A DNA stretch of 64,000 bases from Candidatus Riflebacteria bacterium HGW-Riflebacteria-1 (GTDB taxonomy: Bacteria > Muiribacteriota > Ozemobacteria > Ozemobacterales > Ozemobacteraceae), in the NCBI GenBank assembly GCA_002839445.1, contig PGYB01000005.1, forward strand, positions 372,001-436,000. The letters are read 5' to 3'. A program made the position numbers and the translations under genes. Position 1 is the stretch's first letter. The number at the start of each line of letters is the position of its first letter. The notes beneath the pieces are model-generated. The model worked only from the letters and a program-made list of their open reading frames with translations, had not been told where the DNA came from and did not search any database. Shown piece after piece: positions 27,116 to 34,688 of the stretch.

Positions 27116-28473
27116 TTCGGCTGAAGTGCATTAACCAGCTGTTTAAATTTTTCGCCACGAACCTCGAAGTTGGGAAACTGGTCGTAGCTGCTGCAGGCAG
27201 GCGAAAGCAAAACTGTGTCACCAGATTCTGCCCAGTTATAAGCAGTTTCAACGGCTTGATCAAGGTTCTCTGCAAGTTTTATCGGAACCAGACCTTCCAG
27301 GGCCGAACGAAACCTTGATCGTGCTTCGCCAAAGAGCACGACGCCCCGGCTTCGGGTGCGCACCGCTGCCACCCAGTCGGCCAGATCAGTTCCTTTGTCG
27401 CGGCCGCCGGCAATCAGTATCATGGGTGTGTTGCAGGCGTTCAGAGCTGTTATTGACGCAGCGCAGTTGGTGCCCTTTGAATCATTGATAAATGAGACTC
27501 CGCTGATCTCTCGGGCCCATTCAAGACGATGCTCGACGCCTGGAAACTCTTTTACTACACTTTCAAGACGGTCGGTTGCGACACCGGCTAATATGGCCAC
27601 CAGTGCAGCACACATGACATTTTCGAGGTTGTGTCTGCCGATTATGCGCACGCTCGCGGCAGGAAAAAGCTTGTGTTTGCAACCATCTGCGTCAGTATAG
27701 ACGAATTCATCGTTGCTGATTGTCATAGATGGTTTGAGGTTTTCAACGTTCCAGCCAAACCATGCTGGCCGGCAGTTGATTTCGCCAACCATTTCGCGCA
27801 TCAGTTGCTGGTCTGCGTTAAGAACTATCGTCTCGCTGTGCTGCATGTTCAGCGCGATGCGTTTTTTCGCATCGATATAGGCTTTGTAGCTTGGGTAGCG
27901 GTCGAGATGATTTTCAAAAAAATTCGTGATGACGGCGATGTCAGGCTTAAAGTCAGAGATGGTTTCTAACTGGAAACTGCTGACTTCAAGCACCTGTAAG
28001 GAGTTGTCGCCCGTCCGGGTTGCGAATTCCATCATTGGAATACCGATATTGCCGCCAAGAAAAACTTCGTCAAACTGCTTCTGGCAGAAGAGAGCCAGCA
28101 GAGTAGTGGTGGTTGTTTTGCCATTGCTGCCGGTTATTACCAGCCGCTTTCCACGTGACAGCCTATAAGCGATTTCTATCTCTGAATAAACCGGTATATT
28201 GCGTGCGGCAGCTTCTACGAGAACCGGGATATCAGTACGCACGCCGGGACTCAAGACAATGAAGTCAGCGTGCAAAACTTTTTCGCTGTGGCCGCCGGCT
28301 TCATAATCTACCATGTTCAGGAGTTCGCCGCGTTCAAGGCTTGCCCTGAGCTTGTCTTCGGGCTGTATATCAGATACAAAGACCTTCGCTCCGCTTTTAA
28401 CCAGACTGCGAGCGGCTGATAAACCGCTTTTTGCTGCGCCTATTATGCTAATCGTTTTTCCATTAACTTCCAT
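27112..28473 (-). CDS. murD: UDP-N-acetylmuramoyl-L-alanine:D-glutamate ligase MurD
   Basis: 453 residues. An N-terminal Rossmann region (GAAKSGLSAARSLVKSG) binds UDP-MurNAc-Ala; the central Mur ligase domain has the P-loop ITGSNGKTTTTTLL and FFENHLDRYPS; the C-terminal domain has INDSKGTN and LLSPACSSYDQF. It adds D-glutamate, supplied by MurI. AGAGG lies 7 bases before the ATG. First gene of the murD-ftsW-murG block, with a predicted promoter at 28504-28532. Confidence 0.97.
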   Translation of the reverse strand: MEVNGKTISIIGAAKSGLSAARSLVKSGAKVFVSDIQPEDKLRASLERGELLNMVDYEAGGHSEKVLHADFIVLSPGVRTDIPVLVEAAARNIPVYSEIEIAYRLSRGKRLVITGSNGKTTTTTLLALFCQKQFDEVFLGGNIGIPMMEFATRTGDNSLQVLEVSSFQLETISDFKPDIAVITNFFENHLDRYPSYKAYIDAKKRIALNMQHSETIVLNADQQLMREMVGEINCRPAWFGWNVENLKPSMTISNDEFVYTDADGCKHKLFPAASVRIIGRHNLENVMCAALVAILAGVATDRLESVVKEFPGVEHRLEWAREISGVSFINDSKGTNCAASITALNACNTPMILIAGGRDKGTDLADWVAAVRTRSRGVVLFGEARSRFRSALEGLVPIKLAENLDQAVETAYNWAESGDTVLLSPACSSYDQFPNFEVRGEKFKQLVNALQPK

Positions 28474-28503
28474 GGCAAGCCTCTTCGGTAATTTTCAAGC
28501 AGC

Positions 28504-28532
28504 ATGATAGCACAGTGTGCATTAAACAACAA
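28504..28532 (-). promoter_or_regulatory. Predicted promoter of murD-ftsW-murG
   Basis: On the minus strand, TTGTTG (28532-28527), 17-base spacer, TATCAT (28509-28504). The dyad GCACA-n-TGTGC (28510-28520) is directly against the -10, similar in place and sequence to the dyad at the WalJ operon promoter. Confidence 0.5.
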
Positions 28533-28541
28533 TGTGTGCCC

Positions 28542-29966
28542 TCAAGCGATTTCATTGAATTCAAGAGCAAGTTGGTGTTTTATGGCTTCGGGAGTAGACT
28601 TGTGCTGTTCAGCCAATCTGATGAGTTCGTCATATTCAGGGCTGATTCTGGTGGATCCGTCGGGATTGTGAATCTTTTTGGCCGCAACCTTGCCGAGTGA
28701 GCTTGTCAGAGTAATCGCCTCGCGCGCAAGAAGCGAGCGGTTCACCAGTTCGTGGCGCACGCCGATAGTTGGCAGAAGCTTGAAAATCATTGCTTCAAGA
28801 TGACTGACAGCAGCTGGTTCGGCTATTACCTGAAGCTGGTTTCCCGGTCGCCCTTTTTTCATGAGCATCGGCAAAAGGCAGGCATCGAGCGCTCCAGCGT
28901 TCATAAGCTCGTTTAGTGCACTTCCCATCTGTTCCCCGCTTGCGTTATCGATATTGCTGGTCAAAACCGCTACGCAGTCAGAGTTTTTTTTTACCGGTTC
29001 GGCTTCACCAAGAAAGGCGCGCAGAAAATTGGCCTGGCCAATTTTGTGGCTGCCATGACCGTGGCCAACTTTGTCGTAAACAGTCTGCTGCACGGGCAGG
29101 GGTGTTGCCTTTAAGCCCTTGAGCAGAGCCGCTCCGGTTGGTGTGGTCAGCTCAAATCTTATATTGGTGTCAAAAACTACAGGAAGTCCTTTAAGCAGCA
29201 GGGCTGTGGCCGGCGCTGGCACCGGCATAAAGCCATGCGCGCATTTAACCATGCCTGAGCCGAGGTGCACCGGCGAAACGTGCACTTTGTGTATCTTGAG
29301 GTCATCAATGCAGATCGCCGCACCAACTATGTCTGCGATGCTGTCGCGCGCGCCGACTTCGTGAAAGTGGACTTCATCGACAGTTTTGCCATGAATTTCG
29401 GCCTCGGATTCGGCGAGAACCCTGAAACACTCTATCGCCAGCAGCTTGGCTGATCTGCTTATATCAGCCTGTTCGATAAGAGCCGTAATATCTTTAAGGC
29501 CGCGGTGTGGCGCGTGCGAATGTTCATTTTCGTGAGCATGCGTGTGAATGTGCTCGTGGTTGTGTGCATGATCGTGCTCGTGGTGACAACCATGGCTGTG
29601 CTCAATATGGGCATGATCGTGCTCGTGCCCGCCATGTTCATGATCATGATCGTGCTCGTGTAACGGACCGTGTTTGATAAAACCCGTTTCTGGTGTTTCG
29701 ATAAGGTTACAATGCTCATGTTCATGTTCATGTTCATGGTCATGCTCTGCGTGTTGCGCGTGGTCGTCTGCGGTATTAAAATAAATACCTCTGATACCAT
29801 CTACCATTTTTTCTTCGATTATCAGCTCGATTTTTCCTTCAGAAAATGGCAGCGAAGCAAGCCCGTGCCGAAGTTTTTCGCGACTGGCGCCAAGATCAAG
29901 CAGTGAGGCAACCGCCATGTTGCCGGCTATTCCACTGAAACAGTCCCAGTATAGAGTTCTGGTCAT
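28542..29966 (-). CDS. larC: Nickel-pincer cofactor biosynthesis protein LarC with a His-rich insert
   Basis: 474 residues. It starts with the family signature YWDCFSGIAGNM and carries EVHFHEVGARDSIADIVG, FELTTPTGAALLKG and SNIDNASGEQMG. LarC is a CTP-dependent nickel insertase that metallates the pincer cofactor of lactate racemase and related enzymes. Residues about 69-154 are a His/Asp/Glu insert, probably a nickel store or delivery site. The gene is one uninterrupted frame, unlike species where larC1/larC2 are joined by a programmed frameshift. It follows larB by 2 bases. No larE or lactate racemase gene is in the window. Confidence 0.93.
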   Translation of the reverse strand: MTRTLYWDCFSGIAGNMAVASLLDLGASREKLRHGLASLPFSEGKIELIIEEKMVDGIRGIYFNTADDHAQHAEHDHEHEHEHEHCNLIETPETGFIKHGPLHEHDHDHEHGGHEHDHAHIEHSHGCHHEHDHAHNHEHIHTHAHENEHSHAPHRGLKDITALIEQADISRSAKLLAIECFRVLAESEAEIHGKTVDEVHFHEVGARDSIADIVGAAICIDDLKIHKVHVSPVHLGSGMVKCAHGFMPVPAPATALLLKGLPVVFDTNIRFELTTPTGAALLKGLKATPLPVQQTVYDKVGHGHGSHKIGQANFLRAFLGEAEPVKKNSDCVAVLTSNIDNASGEQMGSALNELMNAGALDACLLPMLMKKGRPGNQLQVIAEPAAVSHLEAMIFKLLPTIGVRHELVNRSLLAREAITLTSSLGKVAAKKIHNPDGSTRISPEYDELIRLAEQHKSTPEAIKHQLALEFNEIA

Positions 29967-29968
29967 GA

Positions 29969-30760
29969 TTAGAGTCCTTTGATTATTCTGACAGCAGCTG
30001 CTGCCGCGCCGAATCCATTATCGATGTTGACAACCGTTATGCCTGCCGAACAAGAATTGAGCATGCCAAGCAAAGCGGCAAGACCGTTAAAGCTGGCACC
30101 ATAGCCTATCGACGTTGGCACCGCTATTACCGGGCAGCCAACCAGTCCGCCAACAACGCTTGGCAGCGCGCCTTCCATGCCGGCAACCACGATTACCACA
30201 TCGGCGTTTTGAAAGCGCTGCGCTCGCTTGAGCAGACGATGAATGCCGGCGACTCCGACATCGTATATGCGTTCCGGCGTGTAACCACAGAATTCAAGGG
30301 TGAGAGCGGCTTCTTCAGCAACCGGCAGATCCGATGTTCCGGCTGCAATGATGGCTATTCTGGCACCCGGCCGCAACTCGATTTCGCTGACTGCCCAGGC
30401 AAGACCGCATGAACGATTGATGTTAGCCCGCGGACATCTGGCGGCAAGCATATTCATGCCTTCTTCGCTGCATCTGGTGGCAAGTGCTTTGCCATTCGCT
30501 TCGAGCAGGCGAATGAATATTTCGCAGAGCTGCTGCGGGGATTTTCCGGCGCCATAGATGGCTTCAGGGAACCCGATGCGCTTTTCGCGGTCAACGTCGA
30601 GAACCGCGCCTGGCAGTTCAATGTCGTTGTCGGTAACTGGTGAATCGTTGCATACTGGCGAAGTTGGGCGTGCCAGTCTTTTGGCGGCCTCGCTGGCTGT
30701 CAGTCGGCCACTTTTGTAATCTTCAAGTATTCTGACGATGTTTAAGTCTACTTTTTCCAT
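29969..30760 (-). CDS. larB: Nickel-pincer cofactor biosynthesis protein LarB
   Basis: 263 residues. The N-terminal stretch LNIVRILEDYKSGRLTASEA and RIGFPEAIYGAGKSPQQL are LarB signatures. The C-terminal half is an AIR-carboxylase (PurE)-like domain with IAAGTSDLPVAEEAALTL, VVVAGMEGALPSVVGGLV and a Gly-rich end. LarB carboxylates and hydrolyses nicotinic acid adenine dinucleotide, the first step to the nickel-pincer cofactor. Its substrate comes from the NAD pathway encoded by nadABC further along. Confidence 0.95.
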   Translation of the reverse strand: MEKVDLNIVRILEDYKSGRLTASEAAKRLARPTSPVCNDSPVTDNDIELPGAVLDVDREKRIGFPEAIYGAGKSPQQLCEIFIRLLEANGKALATRCSEEGMNMLAARCPRANINRSCGLAWAVSEIELRPGARIAIIAAGTSDLPVAEEAALTLEFCGYTPERIYDVGVAGIHRLLKRAQRFQNADVVIVVAGMEGALPSVVGGLVGCPVIAVPTSIGYGASFNGLAALLGMLNSCSAGITVVNIDNGFGAAAAAVRIIKGL

Positions 30761-30780
30761 AATTAATTGCTTCTGGTTGA

Positions 30781-31812
30781 TTAAGTTGTTGGCTCTGAGT
30801 CGTTCGCAGAACCATTGTTTGCTGGTGAGTTGTCGTTGTCACGTTGCAGGGCCTGCAGATCACTCTGGTTATAACCAAGCATAAAAACTATTGTGCCGAG
30901 TATCACTGCGAACCATAGTGTTACCGCCCTGATCAGAAAGGTCGCCGAGATGGCGGCAGCATCTGGAACACCGACATACACAAAGAATGCGCCCATGGTT
31001 CCTTCAGCTACGAGAAGGCCGCCGGGCAGAAAAGAAACTGCTCCGGCAATCGAAGAAAAGGCGTGGGCAAACAGCGAAATCGGCAAAAGCGAAGCAAGTT
31101 GCAGCCCCATTGATTTGAAAATAAGGTAAAGGGCAAAGCCTTCGCCACCCCATGACAAGGCACTTATCGGCACCGAAAAGGCGAGCGACTTGAGAGACAG
31201 AAGATCGCGGGTGCTCTGTTGCATGGCTTTGATTGACTCGCGGACTTTATTAAGCTTCGCTTTTCCGCTGAGCAGACGGTCTAGAAGGCGCCAGAACGAT
31301 GGTCTGGTAAGCGCCAGTATACCACCGGTCATAAATACTGCTAGAAGCGCGAGGGTCTTGCCGCCAAAGGCGAATTGCGAAAAGCCGATTGCACAGAGAA
31401 TCAGCAGGCCAAGCAGATCAGTAAGTCTTTCAGCAACCACAACTGGAGCTGTTCTGCCTACTGCGATGCCGAGTCGTGATTTGAGCAGAAAGGATTTTAC
31501 CAGTTCGCCTATTTTGGCGGGGCTCAACACCATGGTGAATGCCGAAAAGAATATCCACAGATTCAGTTTGAATGGCACACTTACGCCGACGATGCCGAGA
31601 AAATAGTTCCACTTGATGAAGCGCAGTGCGTAATTGAAAAGAACTGACGCTACTATTGCCAGCAGGTAGCCCGGCGATATCGTGCCAAGAAGAGATATTA
31701 CCTTTTGGTAATCAGTCAGCATCGCCGCCGCAGTAATGAACAGAATCAGTGCAACGCCAAGCCAGAGAGCAAGGCGCCACATGATGGTATTGATTGAAAA
31801 TGCTTTTGTCAC
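30781..31812 (-). CDS. Flippase-like (lysylphosphatidylglycerol synthase TM) family membrane protein
   Basis: 343 residues with about eight membrane segments. LSPAKIGELVKSFLLKSRLG and the late FLPGGLLVAEGTMGAF are typical of the LPG synthase TM/UPF0104 family (AglD/MprF flippase domain). Such proteins may flip or modify membrane lipids; no substrate can be assigned. The start is probably GTG 31812 with a weak ribosome site; an ATG ten codons on is an alternative. It is 20 bases upstream of larB, possibly one operon, though there is no known functional link to nickel-pincer synthesis. Confidence 0.78.
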   Translation of the reverse strand: MTKAFSINTIMWRLALWLGVALILFITAAAMLTDYQKVISLLGTISPGYLLAIVASVLFNYALRFIKWNYFLGIVGVSVPFKLNLWIFFSAFTMVLSPAKIGELVKSFLLKSRLGIAVGRTAPVVVAERLTDLLGLLILCAIGFSQFAFGGKTLALLAVFMTGGILALTRPSFWRLLDRLLSGKAKLNKVRESIKAMQQSTRDLLSLKSLAFSVPISALSWGGEGFALYLIFKSMGLQLASLLPISLFAHAFSSIAGAVSFLPGGLLVAEGTMGAFFVYVGVPDAAAISATFLIRAVTLWFAVILGTIVFMLGYNQSDLQALQRDNDNSPANNGSANDSEPTT

Positions 31813-31911
31813 CCGGTCATTTTTTCATAGACCGCTCTTTTTAGCAAGTCTAATACCAATTCTACTTTTTTCGCTTTTAACTGCCTTTGGCCTTGTTCTG
31901 TTATACGTTTT

Positions 31912-31998
<87 letters not shown>

Positions 31999-32058
31999 TA
32001 ATAGATGTCTTTGTCGCTGGCAATTGCCAGGGCAACTCTGGTTTCGCTTCCTTTGACA

Positions 32059-32085
32059 AACGGCTCAGTGTGGAACTGAGCCGTT
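32059..32085 (-). terminator. Strong hairpin terminator of the 827-residue protein gene
   Basis: A perfect 11-base inverted repeat AACGGCTCAGT (32059-32069) and ACTGAGCCGTT (32075-32085) with a 5-base loop, 13 bases after the stop. On the minus strand it is followed by TGTC, with only two U at the stem end, so it is a strong stem with a poor U-tract. Confidence 0.65.
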
Positions 32086-32098
32086 CTGAATACTGCGA

Positions 32099-34582
32099 TT
32101 AACGGTTGTTTTCGTTGTAGCGCAGATAATAGTCGCGCATTGCTTTGTCGGTGATGCGTTGGAGAGTCGCTTCGTCGCGCTCATCGGTATTGAAAATTGG
32201 GGCGAGCGGATCGACCTTTAAAACTGATTTGGGGACTACACCAGTTATACCACCAGATATTTCTTTCTGGACAGTCGAAATGGTGCGGTCGGTAAGACCT
32301 TTTTTCAGGAAATCAAGGATTTTGCCGAGGTTGGGTGCGGCCCCGTCTTCATATTTGGCGCGCGCCAGACCCTCTGCCAGAATTTCGGCCTTGGCAACAT
32401 TCTGCCAGCCGCCATAGGTTTGCAACATCTTGCTGTTGGCCTGGTCAACGATGCCACTCAACTGGCTGTCGATCTGTTGCTCTGTCAGTCCGTCAGCGCG
32501 CATCTGGTTTACGCGCATACTGACATACTCATTTCTGAACGAAGTGGGCTTGACCATGGCTGATTGGTTGTAGGCCTGTTTAACAACGTTGTTTATCTCG
32601 GCTTCTTTCATTGTGGCAGGCGTGCCGCCTTTAATTTTTGCAACGAGGTTGGCGCCATCACCCCCCTGGTAGGCTTGTCGCATGACTTCTTTGCCCTGGT
32701 CGTCAGAAACCACAACGTAGTGTTTGCCATCGTCGCCACGTTCAACTTTGCCGGTAAGGTTTGCATTCTGCCGATCAAGCTTCTCTTCCATCTGTGCGAG
32801 CTTGATGGCGCTGTTCTTGGCGGTTTCCCGGTAGCCGTCGGCAACCGCTTCTGCTGCTTTTGCTCTTAACTCTGCCGGGGTTAAATTGGCATTTTCCGGG
32901 CTCTTTTCGAGTTCTCTCATCTTGAATTCAACGTATGACTCACGGCCAAGCGCGCGCGCGAGTTCAGCCTGCCGGTTATATTCGATTTCGACAGTAACCT
33001 TTTTTTCTATTTCCTGCATGCGCGCCTGCCCTTCCGGGGTCTTCTGGGCGGCCGATGCTTCGATTTTAGACCGGCTGTAGTCATTTCGTAATGAGTTGAG
33101 CTCGGTTACATACTCTTTCAGTGCCTTTGAATATTCAGATTTTGACTGATAATCTGAGGCGACTGGCCGGCGATATTTCATCAGTTCAAGTTTTTGTCTG
33201 ACTTCGGCAACATTTTTCCACTCTTCACTCTGTTCTTCGTATGACTGCTGAACTTTTGCCCGCTTTTGTGAGGGAAGATCCCATATTCTGGTTTTGGCGA
33301 GTGAAGTGCCAACGATTGCTGCCTGCATGGCGGCATTGCCGATAAGCGCCTGTTTGCCCGCCTCGGAGAGACTTATGCTCTTGTATGCTTCCTCAAGATC
33401 TGCGATTTTCTGTTCGTAGTAACCCCAGGCAGCAGAATCTTTTTCGTACTTAACCTGTTGCTGGCGGTTGAATTCAATCTGGTTAAGAATCTCTTTTTTA
33501 TCGACCGCAGCGCTGGCGGCACCGGTTGCAAAGGCGAACGGATTACTGACCACGGCGTTAGAAACGAGATTGGCCTTTGACACCGAGCCGAAAAGTTTAC
33601 TTGAAACCTTTTTTGCCCAGTCAGTTTCTGCCGCATAGCGCCCGGCAATACCACCCAGAATGCCTGATATGCCAGCTGAAACCAGCGCCTTTTTTTCGTC
33701 TTTTCTGAAATTGTCCCAGGTATATTTTTCTTTGGTTATTGTGTCGAGTTCTTTGAGGGCCGCTGCCAGGTCAAGGTCTTCCTGTGGGGTTCTCGTCGTT
33801 TTGGCCTCAAGAGCGGCGATATTCGACTTAAGCTGTTTTTCGCGCTCGTCATAATTGTAGTAGTTGTTATACCAGAGGTTGGTTACAGCACCTTTGGTGA
33901 CATTCGACACCGTGCTGCCAAGAAAGCTTACCGCGCCGGCTTTTGCAGCAGTTTGTATGATGGTTTTCATGGTCAGCGGTCCGACAGCTTGCACCATTCC
34001 TGCTGTTAACATGTTGAATGGCGCCATGGCTCCGCTTATTGCCGCTTGAATAGATACTTCGCGCCATATCTTATCCTGCGATTTCTTTTCAGATTCTGAT
34101 CTGAAAGAATTTTTTCTGTTTTCATAGGCATAGGTAATAATGCCGGAAGTGGCGGCACCAACAACTACTGCACCGATAACTATCCAGGCCAGGGGGCAGA
34201 CAACCGCGGCTGAGAACGCCATTACCGCCAGCGTTGGCAACAGGGCTTTGCCGATCGACCACGCGATCTCTTCGATCTTGCTCATCTGCTTCTTTATTTC
34301 GGCTTCTTCTTCGGCTTTTATTTCGTCGATCTTGCTTTGCTCGGCTACGATAGACGTTTTCTGGGCTCCGCTGTCAGAAGTCGCAACCGCCAGTGGATTT
34401 TCGGCGTCGAGGGTTACCTGGTTTTCAGTAAACGGGGCGGCAGTGGTGCTGGGAGTAGCAGCATGTACGGCATTGAGATTTATCGCGTCAAATATGCCCT
34501 GACTGGTGCCAAGGATCGTCAGCATCAGTACAAGGCCGACAATGCGATGAAAGAGGTTTGAGCGAACAGCTTTGAAAGTCAT
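32099..34582 (-). CDS. Large exported or membrane protein of unknown family
   Basis: 827 residues. An N-terminal signal-like segment (about 12-30) ends near AVHA. There are two strong hydrophobic stretches at about 110-150 and further Gly/Ala-rich hydrophobic patches (GISGILGGIAG, FAFATGAASAAVD). Long charged helices with coiled-coil character cover about 240-290 and 380-640. No enzymatic motif or known domain was found. The hydrophobic-then-helical layout recalls the pre-toxin part of large secreted effectors, but no toxin domain or immunity gene is visible, so this is not claimed. A clear AGGAG precedes the ATG. It is divergent from the paired cyclases. Confidence 0.75.
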   Translation of the reverse strand: MTFKAVRSNLFHRIVGLVLMLTILGTSQGIFDAINLNAVHAATPSTTAAPFTENQVTLDAENPLAVATSDSGAQKTSIVAEQSKIDEIKAEEEAEIKKQMSKIEEIAWSIGKALLPTLAVMAFSAAVVCPLAWIVIGAVVVGAATSGIITYAYENRKNSFRSESEKKSQDKIWREVSIQAAISGAMAPFNMLTAGMVQAVGPLTMKTIIQTAAKAGAVSFLGSTVSNVTKGAVTNLWYNNYYNYDEREKQLKSNIAALEAKTTRTPQEDLDLAAALKELDTITKEKYTWDNFRKDEKKALVSAGISGILGGIAGRYAAETDWAKKVSSKLFGSVSKANLVSNAVVSNPFAFATGAASAAVDKKEILNQIEFNRQQQVKYEKDSAAWGYYEQKIADLEEAYKSISLSEAGKQALIGNAAMQAAIVGTSLAKTRIWDLPSQKRAKVQQSYEEQSEEWKNVAEVRQKLELMKYRRPVASDYQSKSEYSKALKEYVTELNSLRNDYSRSKIEASAAQKTPEGQARMQEIEKKVTVEIEYNRQAELARALGRESYVEFKMRELEKSPENANLTPAELRAKAAEAVADGYRETAKNSAIKLAQMEEKLDRQNANLTGKVERGDDGKHYVVVSDDQGKEVMRQAYQGGDGANLVAKIKGGTPATMKEAEINNVVKQAYNQSAMVKPTSFRNEYVSMRVNQMRADGLTEQQIDSQLSGIVDQANSKMLQTYGGWQNVAKAEILAEGLARAKYEDGAAPNLGKILDFLKKGLTDRTISTVQKEISGGITGVVPKSVLKVDPLAPIFNTDERDEATLQRITDKAMRDYYLRYNENNR

Positions 34583-34614
34583 ATATTTTCTCCTGATTCA
34601 TCAGAGGATGATAG

Positions 34615-34640
34615 GGTATAATCTGAATGGTAATTATACC
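34615..34640. promoter_or_regulatory. Symmetric divergent promoter/operator between the large protein and cyclase genes
   Basis: A perfect inverted repeat GGTATAAT (34615-34622), 10 bases, ATTATACC (34633-34640). Each arm contains a perfect TATAAT: one reading right toward the cyclase pair, one reading left toward the 827-residue protein. The -35 regions are poor. The two -10 boxes face each other, so the promoters overlap and may exclude one another or share a dyad-binding regulator. Confidence 0.5.
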
Positions 34641-34688
34641 GTATTTTTCTGATAAAGTTTACCGTATTAAGTAGAAATTTTGTACAAC

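Noticed and set aside
29520..29760. Tandem GTG/CTC/ATG-like repeats resembling the intergenic satellites
   Set aside because: They are codons of the His/Glu/Asp-rich insert of LarC in frame, so the repetition is explained by the protein.
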